A stretch of 7,513 nt of DNA from Gemmatimonadota bacterium (GTDB lineage Bacteria; Gemmatimonadota; Gemmatimonadetes; Longimicrobiales; Gaopeijiaceae), in the NCBI GenBank assembly GCA_015492755.1, contig WGEM01000163.1, positions 1 through 7,513 of the forward strand, given 5' to 3'. The translations under genes were made by a program, and so were the position numbers. Positions within the stretch are counted from its first letter, which is position 1. Each line of letters opens with the position of its first letter. The notes under the pieces are model-generated. The model saw only the letters and a program-made list of their open reading frames with translations. It was not told the origin of the DNA and searched no databases. Below, piece by piece: positions 1 to 6,703 of the stretch.

Positions 1-32
1 GCGGTACCGGGCCGTCGCGCCCATCCCCCGCC

Positions 33-3000
33 TCACCGGTTCCCCGCCCGCGTGAGGGGCACGCGGGGCTCGCGCTGCCAGTAGAAGAGCCCCGCCGGGC
101 GGCGGCGCGGCCAGAGCTCGTCCAGCGTGTCGGCGTCGTAGAGGCGCCCGTTCTTCATGACCCGCTCGATCCGCGCCGAGTGGTGCAGATCCTCCAGCGG
201 ATCGGCGCGCAGGATCACCAGGTCCGCCAGCTTGCCGGGCTCGATGGAGCCCAGGTCCTCGTCCAGCCCCAGCGCCTCGGCGCCCACCAGCGTGGCGATG
301 CGCAGCGCCTCGTGGGGCGTCACGTCCTCCCCGGCGCCCATGGCCCAGAGCTCCCAGTGGTAGCCCAGACCCTGGAGCTGCCCGTGGCTCCCGATCCCGC
401 CCCTCCCTCCCGCTTCCACCACACGGTCCACGAAGTCGGCGATGAGGGGGAAGGGATACTGCGTCTCGTGGAACCAGCCGTTGGTGCCCGGTGAGGTGGG
501 TCCCGGCCGCCTGAGCGTCCGGCGCTGGATGTCCTCGAACGGGGTGAAGCGCCGGAGCCTCTCGTCTTCGAAGGGATTCATGTTGGTGTAGAAGTAGTTC
601 TCCGCCCAGGGCCCTCCGTAGGTCACCAGCATGGTGGGCGTCGTGGCGGTGAGCGAGGTCGCCAGGAGCCGCACGACATCGTCGTAGAGCGGGACGCCGG
701 GCAGGTTGTGCTCGATGCCGGCGTATCCGTCCTGCGCCATGGTGAGGTTGAGCTCCAGGTCCAGGCTCCCCTCGGTGGTGGGCATGAGCTTCAGCTCTCT
801 CGCCGCCTGGATGATCCACTGGCGCTGCTCCCGATTCCCGGCGCCGTACATCTTGATGGTCTTGGTGTCGTAGTACGACGCGTAGCGCGTGAGCACCTCG
901 CGGGCGTGCTCCAGGCTCTTCACGTTCTCGCTGGCGAAGACCCCGGGGCCGGTGGAGTAGATGCGCGGCCCCAGCATCCGGCCGGCGCGGACCTGGTCCT
1001 CATAGGTGAGGACGTCGGTGGTGCCCGTCTGAGGATCGCGGGCGGTGGTGACGCCGTACGCCAGGTTGGCGGCGTAGGACCACGGCTGTGAGCGGTGGAA
1101 CTCGTACGCCGCCCTCAGGTGCGCGTGCGTGTCCACGAATCCGGGAACGATGGCGCGCCCCCAGAGGTCGATGACGTCGGCCCCGGTGGGGATCTCCACC
1201 GCGCCCCTGCGTCCCACCGCGGCAATGCGGTTGTCGCGCACCACCACGACGCCGTCCTCGATGACCTCGTCGCCCCGCATGGTGATGACGCGCGCTCCGG
1301 TGAGGGCCACCACGCCCCGGGGAATGTCGCGGGCGAAGCGCACACGAATGCGGTGCTCCCGCGGGCGGTAGCGGGGCTCCTCCGTCTCTTCCCGAGGCGC
1401 GCCGGCGGTGTCCGCCGGCTCGGCGCCCGCCGCCTCGACGCTGTCCTCGAATGCCTCGGCGGCGTCCAGGTCGTAGACCACGTGGGCGTTGCCGATGGAC
1501 CAGTGGACCTTCCGCCCGTCGGCGGACCAGGCGGGAAACTGCCCCCCGATGTCGGTGAGCTTGCGCGCCGGGAAGGTTGCGCGGTCGGGTTTCGCCACCG
1601 AGATGGTGGGCGCCTCCCCCACGTACGGCACCTTCACCACGTAGAGGTCGTTCACCACCTGGGCCAGCGCCAGGTCGCCCGCGGGCGCCATGAGGATGAG
1701 CGACGCCATCTGCCCCTGGTTTCCGCCGGCGCTGGGGCGGCCGCGCACCTTCACGTGGCTCCTGCGGTCGGTGCCGTCCCAGCGCATGGACACCAACCCG
1801 TCGGAGCGCGAATACGCCCAGATGCGACCGGGGTCGGCGGTGAAGTGAAAGCCCGCGAGGCCCCCCGCCGGCGCCACCAGCGTGGCCTCGCCGCCCCCGG
1901 CGGGAATCCACACTAGATCGGTGGGCTCGCCCAGGATGCCCCGCTGGATGGCCTCCTCGTAGTCCCGCGTGGTGGCGCGCTCCACCAGGATGCGCTCGCC
2001 GTCGGGGGACCATCGGGGCTCCAGGTAGAGCGCCGCCTGGCGGGTGAGGCGCTCCGGCCGTCCCCGGCCGTCGGCGCGGACCCGGTAGACGTGGCCGCCC
2101 TCGTCATCCGTCCACGCGCTGAAGGCGATCCAGCGGCCGTCGGGGGACCAGGTGGGGTGCTGCTGCACCGCGTCGAGCTCCGCGGCGAGGCGCCGGGGCT
2201 CCCCGTCGGGGTATCGCATGACGTAGAGCTCGGAGAGCGCAGTGAAGGCCAGGAGCGCCCCGTCGGGTGAGGGCACCGCGTTGCGGATCTGCTTCGCCAC
2301 GAAGGTCTCGCTGTCCTCGATGCGGTAGGAAAAGTCCACCAGCGGGCCGATGGGCAGATCCACTTCCACCTCGAAGTGCACCTCCAACGGGTCGGATCCG
2401 TCGATGGGGATGCGCCAGATCCGCCCGCCGTAGGTGGCCACCACCTCGCGGGAGTCGGGGGTGAAGCTCATCCCCGGGTAGAGATCGCGGGCGGCGCGAC
2501 TCTCCTGGTCGTCGCGCTGCACCGGCCACGCCAGCCAGCGCTCCTCGCCGCTGGCCAGGTCGCGCAGCCGGAGGCCGGTGTCGCCGATGTGCCGGGTGGC
2601 GTAGACCAGCCAGCGCCCGTCCGGCGAGAGCGTGGGCCGGAGCCCCCCGCCCCACCGATCGGAACGCGACGAGATCTCCCCCGTCTCGCGGTCGTACACG
2701 CCGAGCTGGTACAGGTTGAGCCCGTTGTTGTAGAGGCTCCCCCGGGCCTCGCGCGCGCTGAACCAGATGTAGCGGGGATCGGCCCCGAAGGCCGCGCCCA
2801 GCGTGCGCAGGTTCTCGGGCTTGTCGATGAGCCGCACCCCGCTCCCGCCGTCCCTGTGCCAGAGATGGAGCTTCCCGTCCTTCGTGGCCACGATGTACTC
2901 GCCGTCGGGTGTCCACTCGGGGCTCAGGTACGACTCGTGGCTGTCGCGGGTGAGCTGCACCGTGTCGGCAAGGTCCAGCGAAAGGATCCAGATGTTCTTG

Positions 3001-3386
3001 CCCCCGTCGCGGTCGGAGGTGAACACCACGTGGCGGCCGTCCGGGCTGAAGCGCGGCTGCGCGTCGAAGCCCATGCCGCGGGTGAGGCGAGTGGCGCGCC
3101 CTCCGGCCAGCGGAACGGTGAAGAGATCACCCAGGTGGTCGAAGACCAGCGTGGTCCCGTCGGGGCTCACGTCCACCGAGATCCATGACCCCTCGGTGGC
3201 GGTGTAGCGCAGACGCCGCCCCACCTCCAGGGGGAGACCCTCCCGGTCCAGCGAGTCCAGCGACGCGGTCTCCTGCGCGGCGGCGCCCGCTCCCGTCGCG
3301 GTGCCCAGGGCGGCGACGGCGACGACGGCGGCAAGGAAGTGGTGTACACGAGGGGCCGTGTGAGCGGAAAAGACGGAGGCAATCAT
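33..3386 (-). CDS. Secreted TolB-like beta-propeller / amidohydrolase fusion protein
   Basis: This is a predicted exported metal-dependent hydrolase of 1117 aa; the substrate is unknown. Residues 1-37 look like a signal peptide: hydrophobic stretch FLAAVVAVAALGTA and a possible AAA|QE cleavage site after A37. Residues ~50-680 carry at least nine PD40/TolB-type blade motifs (SPDGRHVVF, SPDGRWLVY, SPDGRWIAF, SPDGERILV and similar). An acidic linker follows. Residues ~690-1085 form an amidohydrolase domain: the metal motif HAH (H754, H756) in DTHAHL, K845 in TIKMYG as the probable carbamylated lysine, H893 in EHNLP, and the C-terminal GSIEPGKLADLVIL strand. The position where many relatives have a catalytic Asp reads GSHGQLQG (H1001). 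The start at 3386 was chosen because it opens the signal peptide. An in-frame extension to 3620 would be Arg/Pro-rich and overlap the upstream gene. No clear Shine-Dalgarno is visible. It lies 131 bases after the sigma-54 regulator on the same strand, so co-transcription is possible but not shown. Confidence 0.9.
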   Translation of the reverse strand: MIASVFSAHTAPRVHHFLAAVVAVAALGTATGAGAAAQETASLDSLDREGLPLEVGRRLRYTATEGSWISVDVSPDGTTLVFDHLGDLFTVPLAGGRATRLTRGMGFDAQPRFSPDGRHVVFTSDRDGGKNIWILSLDLADTVQLTRDSHESYLSPEWTPDGEYIVATKDGKLHLWHRDGGSGVRLIDKPENLRTLGAAFGADPRYIWFSAREARGSLYNNGLNLYQLGVYDRETGEISSRSDRWGGGLRPTLSPDGRWLVYATRHIGDTGLRLRDLASGEERWLAWPVQRDDQESRAARDLYPGMSFTPDSREVVATYGGRIWRIPIDGSDPLEVHFEVEVDLPIGPLVDFSYRIEDSETFVAKQIRNAVPSPDGALLAFTALSELYVMRYPDGEPRRLAAELDAVQQHPTWSPDGRWIAFSAWTDDEGGHVYRVRADGRGRPERLTRQAALYLEPRWSPDGERILVERATTRDYEEAIQRGILGEPTDLVWIPAGGGEATLVAPAGGLAGFHFTADPGRIWAYSRSDGLVSMRWDGTDRRSHVKVRGRPSAGGNQGQMASLILMAPAGDLALAQVVNDLYVVKVPYVGEAPTISVAKPDRATFPARKLTDIGGQFPAWSADGRKVHWSIGNAHVVYDLDAAEAFEDSVEAAGAEPADTAGAPREETEEPRYRPREHRIRVRFARDIPRGVVALTGARVITMRGDEVIEDGVVVVRDNRIAAVGRRGAVEIPTGADVIDLWGRAIVPGFVDTHAHLRAAYEFHRSQPWSYAANLAYGVTTARDPQTGTTDVLTYEDQVRAGRMLGPRIYSTGPGVFASENVKSLEHAREVLTRYASYYDTKTIKMYGAGNREQRQWIIQAARELKLMPTTEGSLDLELNLTMAQDGYAGIEHNLPGVPLYDDVVRLLATSLTATTPTMLVTYGGPWAENYFYTNMNPFEDERLRRFTPFEDIQRRTLRRPGPTSPGTNGWFHETQYPFPLIADFVDRVVEAGGRGGIGSHGQLQGLGYHWELWAMGAGEDVTPHEALRIATLVGAEALGLDEDLGSIEPGKLADLVILRADPLEDLHHSARIERVMKNGRLYDADTLDELWPRRRPAGLFYWQREPRVPLTRAGNR

Positions 3387-3460
3387 GGCGGCACGTGGTG
3401 CGAGGTAACCGGAGATGCGGATCCGGCGATGATGCGTCCCCCCGTCCAGGCACGCCACCC

Positions 3461-3491
3461 CGCCTCCGCCGGCGCGCGCGGGACGGAGGCG
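3461..3491 (-). other. GC-rich hairpin between regulator and amidohydrolase genes
   Basis: Perfect 8-bp inverted repeat cgcctccg / cggaggcg (3461-3468, 3484-3491) with a 15-base loop. An outer 7-bp match, ccacccc (3455-3461) with ggggtgg (3509-3515), competes at one base. It sits in the 131-base spacer, just after the regulator's stop codon. No T-run follows on the minus strand, so it is not a classical intrinsic terminator. It may be a 3' stabilising stem, a weak terminator or chance in GC-rich DNA. Confidence 0.3.
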
Positions 3492-3517
3492 CCACCGCCG
3501 CCTGCCGTGGGGTGGAG

Positions 3518-4918
<1,401 letters not shown>

Positions 4919-4975
4919 GCCATGAGACTCACCCCCGGCGCGGTCCGGTGCAAGAGCGCGGCGGGACCCGAGGGG

Positions 4976-5010
4976 AAAAAAAGCGCCCCTGCGGGCAAGC
5001 CCGCAGGGGC
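4976..5010 (-). terminator. Strong intrinsic (Rho-independent) terminator
   Basis: Perfect 12-base inverted repeat gcccctgcgggc (4985-4996) / gcccgcaggggc (4999-5010), forming about an 11-bp stem with a 4-nt loop. On the minus strand it is followed, after GC, by seven T (complement of A4976-4982). The other strand has no T-run, so it acts only on leftward transcription. It lies between the sigma-54 promoter and the regulator start codon, 57 bases before that ATG. Any transcript reaching the regulator from farther upstream must read through it. Confidence 0.9.
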
Positions 5011-5162
5011 AGAGGGGCCACCCGTATCGGGGGGGCGTGGCACCCTCATGGGGTGAATCTCGGGCCGCGGAACCCCGCCCTGGGGGGGTTGCCGCTTCGC
5101 TTTCGCTGTGGCCCCGGCACATCGCCGGGAAGCGGAGGCTCCGCGGCCCCGTCGCTCTCTGG
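4976..5162 (-). ncRNA. Candidate sigma-54-driven structured small RNA or attenuated leader (~187 nt)
   Basis: Inferred transcript from the predicted start of the sigma-54 promoter (about 5162) to the T-run of the intrinsic terminator. The sequence supports a compact fold. A 13-bp closing helix pairs 5137-5149 with 5062-5074 (12 Watson-Crick pairs plus one G-U). Inside it, 5130-5135 pairs with 5092-5097, and 5113-5118 pairs with 5124-5129 around a 5-nt loop; a short GC-GAAA-GC element is also present. Then come hairpins at 5041-5055 and about 5018-5040, and the terminator stem. Two runs of seven C (complements of 5029-5035 and 5082-5088) could pair with G-rich Shine-Dalgarno sites. No convincing ORF fits: frames open through the region run across the terminator. 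It does not show the SRP RNA apical signature, and I recognise no Rfam-type family. It could be a trans-acting sRNA or the 5' leader of the regulator mRNA. Confidence 0.5.
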
Positions 5163-5173
5163 CAGGGGTAAGG

Positions 5174-5188
5174 GCAAGCGCGGTGCCA
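5174..5188 (-). promoter_or_regulatory. Sigma-54 (RpoN) promoter, -24/-12 type
   Basis: The minus strand reads TGGCAC-N5-TTGC, matching the sigma-54 consensus at all ten core positions, with GG and GC exactly ten bases apart. The base after TTGC is C rather than the preferred A or T. With -12 at 5174 the start falls near 5162. It points toward the terminator and the NtrC-type regulator gene, and dyads that could bind an activator lie at typical enhancer distance upstream. Confidence 0.75.
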
Positions 5189-5196
5189 GACAGTCC

Positions 5197-5242
5197 ATCA
5201 CGCACGTAACTCGTGATCATAGCGCATGTTACAGTGATGCGC
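5197..5242. promoter_or_regulatory. Two tandem 21-bp spaced dyads upstream of the sigma-54 promoter
   Basis: Dyad 1 is atcacg-N9-cgtgat (5197-5217); dyad 2 is gcgcat-N9-atgcgc (5222-5242). Both are perfect 6-bp arms around nine bases, with centres 25 bp apart. The spacers contain gtaac (5206-5210) and gttac (5228-5232), which are reverse complements. Dyad 1 ends eight bases upstream of the -24 element. They could be sites for a dimeric regulator bound near the polymerase. The arm sequences differ between the dyads, which weakens the case for one shared protein. Confidence 0.35.
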
Positions 5243-5283
5243 GCCCTGCCCGCCAACCCGTGGAAGCGGCGGCAAAACGGCAA

Positions 5284-5314
5284 GACCGGACAGAATGACC
5301 GGACAGATTGTCCG
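5284..5314. promoter_or_regulatory. Candidate enhancer (upstream activating) site: repeated cggaca half-sites
   Basis: An 11-base direct repeat gaccggacaga occurs at 5284-5294 and 5297-5307 (13-bp period). The second copy also forms a perfect dyad with the next half-site: cggaca-gat-tgtccg (5300-5314). There are thus three copies of one hexamer, two of them in inverted orientation. Relative to a start near 5162 they lie at about -125 to -150, the usual distance for an enhancer-binding protein on a sigma-54 promoter. They begin 13 bases after the acetyltransferase stop codon. Confidence 0.5.
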
Positions 5315-5326
5315 ATCCGGGGACGG

Positions 5327-5887
5327 CTACCGGCCGGCGGCGTGGGCGTCCGCCTGATAGCGCTCCAGCGGGAGGCGGAAGAGGAGGTGGCGCAGCCCCG
5401 CCCACTCGATGTCGCCCTCGCGGGTGAAGCCGCACTTGTGCAACACCTTTCGCGAGGCGTGGTTGGTGGGGAGCGTGAACGCCACCAGATGGTCGATGTC
5501 CAGGTCCTCGAAGGCGGCGTCGATGATGGCGCGGGCCACCTCCGTGGCGATGCCCCTGCCCCACATCTCCGAGTGCACGCCGTAGAAGAGCTCCACCTCG
5601 TCGCCATGACCCACGTCCACCGCCCGGAGGCCCGCGCGAGCCACGAAGGCCTCCGTGTCGGGATCGCGGAAGATCCACGTGCCGAAGCCGTGCTCCTCCC
5701 AGTGCTCCAGGTGGCGCCGGAAGAGGTCGGCGGACTCCTCCCGCGGCCACACCCTCCCGTCCGCCGCCAGTGTGGACATCACCTTCGGATCGGCGTAGAA
5801 CGCCTGGAAGTCCTCCAGGTCCGTGGGGGCGATCCGCCGCCCCACGAAGCGCCGGGTCCGGATGGTATCGCGCACCCGGCCCGTCAT
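5327..5887 (-). CDS. GNAT family N-acetyltransferase, RimJ/RimL type
   Basis: A 186-aa cytoplasmic acetyl-CoA-dependent acetyltransferase of the RimJ/RimL (Acetyltransf_3) type; the acceptor is unknown. It begins with the typical strand TIRTRRFVGRRIAPTDLEDF, with the DP turn at residues 33-34. The acetyl-CoA loop is at ~109-116 (WGRGIATE, the R/Q-x-x-G-x-G/A motif), preceded by VELFYGVH (98-105). The late motif PTNHASRKVLHKCGF (140-154) has the N..S...L.K.GF pattern of the family. Length is normal. The ATG at 5887 overlaps the macro-domain gene's TGA as ATGA, so the two are probably translated by coupling from one mRNA. Only a weak AGGGA-like ribosome site precedes it. Relatives acetylate ribosomal protein N-termini, antibiotics or small amines; the sequence does not choose among them. 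An in-frame start farther upstream (6100) is unlikely because it would lie deep inside the macro gene. Confidence 0.88.
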   Translation of the reverse strand: MTGRVRDTIRTRRFVGRRIAPTDLEDFQAFYADPKVMSTLAADGRVWPREESADLFRRHLEHWEEHGFGTWIFRDPDTEAFVARAGLRAVDVGHGDEVELFYGVHSEMWGRGIATEVARAIIDAAFEDLDIDHLVAFTLPTNHASRKVLHKCGFTREGDIEWAGLRHLLFRLPLERYQADAHAAGR

Positions 5888-6462
5888 CCGTCCGCTTCCC
5901 TGCCCATGCGGCGGTCCACTTCCGCCGCTACCAGATCCACCAGCGCACCCGGCAGGAGACAGCACCGCACCTCGCGGAGCGTGCTCTCGGGCACGTCCCG
6001 GAAATGCTCCAGCACGCCGGTCACGTATCCGCGCGCGCACAGCTCCAGCGGCACCGCGAAGATCCCGGAGCTGATGGCGGGGAACGCCACCGAACTCCAC
6101 CCCTGCTCATGGGCCCGCAGGAGCGCGTTGGACACCGCGCGGGCCACCTTGCGCTCCTCGTCCCCTTCTCCGTGTCGTGGCCCCACGGCGTGAATCACAC
6201 CCTTGAAGGGGAGCGCCCCGGCGGTGGTGACGACGGCCTCTCCGGTGGGGATGGGCCCGCGCTCCCGGACGGTGCGGTCGCTCTCCTCCTGCAGGCGGAT
6301 CCCGGCGGCCCTCGCAATGGCACCCGCCACGCCGCCACCGTGGGCCAGCATGGCATTGGCGGCGTTGACGATGGCGTCCACAGGTTGTTGCAGGAGGTCG
6401 CCCACCACCAGGAGGAAGCGGTGGTCGCGGTCCAGCGCGACGTTCCGGATGACTTCTGACAT
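5884..6462 (-). CDS. Macro-domain protein (ADP-ribose binding / hydrolase)
   Basis: A single-domain 192-aa macro protein that probably binds ADP-ribose and may remove ADP-ribose or deacetylate O-acetyl-ADP-ribose. Signatures in order: VVGDLL (19-24), IVNAANAMLAHGGGVAGAI (31-49; adenine/ribose pocket and the glycine-rich diphosphate loop), GEAVVTTAGALP (74-85), VIHAVGPRH (89-97) and the second phosphate loop FPAISSGIFAVP (127-138). The HGGGVA form resembles archaeal Af1521 more than the YmdB/MacroD GGGGVDGAI form. The start at 6462 is supported by GGAG five bases upstream (6468-6471). The stop overlaps the acetyltransferase start by four bases. A perfect 8-bp dyad (6477-6501) lies just upstream and would overlap the transcription start of the candidate promoter, suggesting an operator or leader hairpin. 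Enzymatic activity is inferred from family membership. Confidence 0.92.
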   Translation of the reverse strand: MSEVIRNVALDRDHRFLLVVGDLLQQPVDAIVNAANAMLAHGGGVAGAIARAAGIRLQEESDRTVRERGPIPTGEAVVTTAGALPFKGVIHAVGPRHGEGDEERKVARAVSNALLRAHEQGWSSVAFPAISSGIFAVPLELCARGYVTGVLEHFRDVPESTLREVRCCLLPGALVDLVAAEVDRRMGREADG

Positions 6463-6476
6463 GGAGGCTCCACGGC

Positions 6477-6501
6477 GGGTGTGCAGCAGACGCGCACACC
6501 C
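6477..6501. promoter_or_regulatory. Perfect dyad gggtgtgc-N9-gcacaccc upstream of macro-domain gene
   Basis: The arms at 6477-6484 and 6494-6501 are exact reverse complements (8 bp) with a 9-base spacer. It lies 14 bases upstream of the macro-domain ATG and five bases upstream of its GGAG. It would cover +1 of the candidate promoter at 6504-6532. It could be a repressor operator or, as RNA, a leader hairpin close to the ribosome site. No T-run follows on the minus strand. Confidence 0.45.
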
Positions 6502-6503
6502 TA

Positions 6504-6532
6504 AATACAGGCTCGGGGCCCACCCATGGCAA
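6504..6532 (-). promoter_or_regulatory. Candidate housekeeping promoter for macro-domain/GNAT pair
   Basis: On the minus strand, TTGCCA (6527-6532, 5 of 6 to TTGACA) is separated by 17 bases from TGTATT (6504-6509, 4 of 6 to TATAAT). The predicted start is near 6497, inside the 6477-6501 dyad. The -10 is weak, and such matches arise by chance, so this is tentative. Confidence 0.3.
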
Positions 6533-6536
6533 GGGG

Positions 6537-6576
6537 CCAGGCGCCTGCCCGCTCCTTTGCTCGGACAGGCTCCTGG
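6537..6576 (-). terminator. Stable hairpin just after tRNA-Lys, possible terminator or processing stem
   Basis: The arms ccaggcgcctgcccg (6537-6551) and cggacaggctcctgg (6562-6576) pair over 15 positions with one mismatch and, in the minus-strand RNA, one U-G wobble; the loop is ten bases. It begins two bases after the mature tRNA 3' end. CCCCTTGCC follows instead of a U-run, so it is a weak intrinsic terminator at best. It may instead guide 3' trailer processing. Confidence 0.4.
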
Positions 6577-6578
6577 AG

Positions 6579-6651
6579 TGACCCGGGTGGGGATCGAACC
6601 CACGACCTACGGATTAAAAGTCCGTTGCTCTGCCAGCTGAGCTACCGGGTC
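6579..6651 (-). tRNA. tRNA-Lys (UUU anticodon)
   Basis: A complete 73-nt cloverleaf. The acceptor stem is GACCCGG / CCGGGTC with discriminator A. The D arm is GCTC-AGCTGGCA-GAGC. The anticodon arm is ACGGA-CTTTTAA-TCCGT with anticodon TTT. The variable loop is AGGTC. The T arm is GTGGG-TTCGATC-CCCAC. All stems are fully paired. The 3' CCA is not encoded (CTCC follows). It stands alone between the M20 peptidase and macro-domain genes. Confidence 0.98.
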
Positions 6652-6658
6652 ACCGGGG

Positions 6659-6686
6659 AATCTACGCTCCGTCACGCAAAGGTGAA
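6659..6686 (-). promoter_or_regulatory. Weak candidate promoter for tRNA-Lys
   Basis: Minus strand TTCACC (6681-6686) and TAGATT (6659-6664) are separated by 16 bases, each 4 of 6 to the sigma-70 consensus. The start would fall almost on the mature 5' end, which is tighter than usual. The tRNA could also be transcribed from upstream of the window. Confidence 0.2.
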
Positions 6687-6703
6687 CCCCGGCCCCCCGA
6701 CGC

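Noticed and set aside
4919..5122. 68-residue N-terminal extension of the sigma-54 regulator
   Set aside because: It would be translated through the intrinsic terminator, has low-complexity composition and no ribosome site; the receiver domain begins properly from 4918.
4976..5162. Intergenic RNA as SRP RNA, 6S RNA or tmRNA
   Set aside because: The SRP apical-loop signature is missing, the ends do not pair into a 6S-like rod, and there is no tRNA-like domain or tag reading frame.
5216..5221. Minus-strand TATGAT as a sigma-70 -10 box
   Set aside because: Good hexamer, but no -35-like sequence at 16-18 bases upstream and no extended TG; the sigma-54 element nearby is far stronger.
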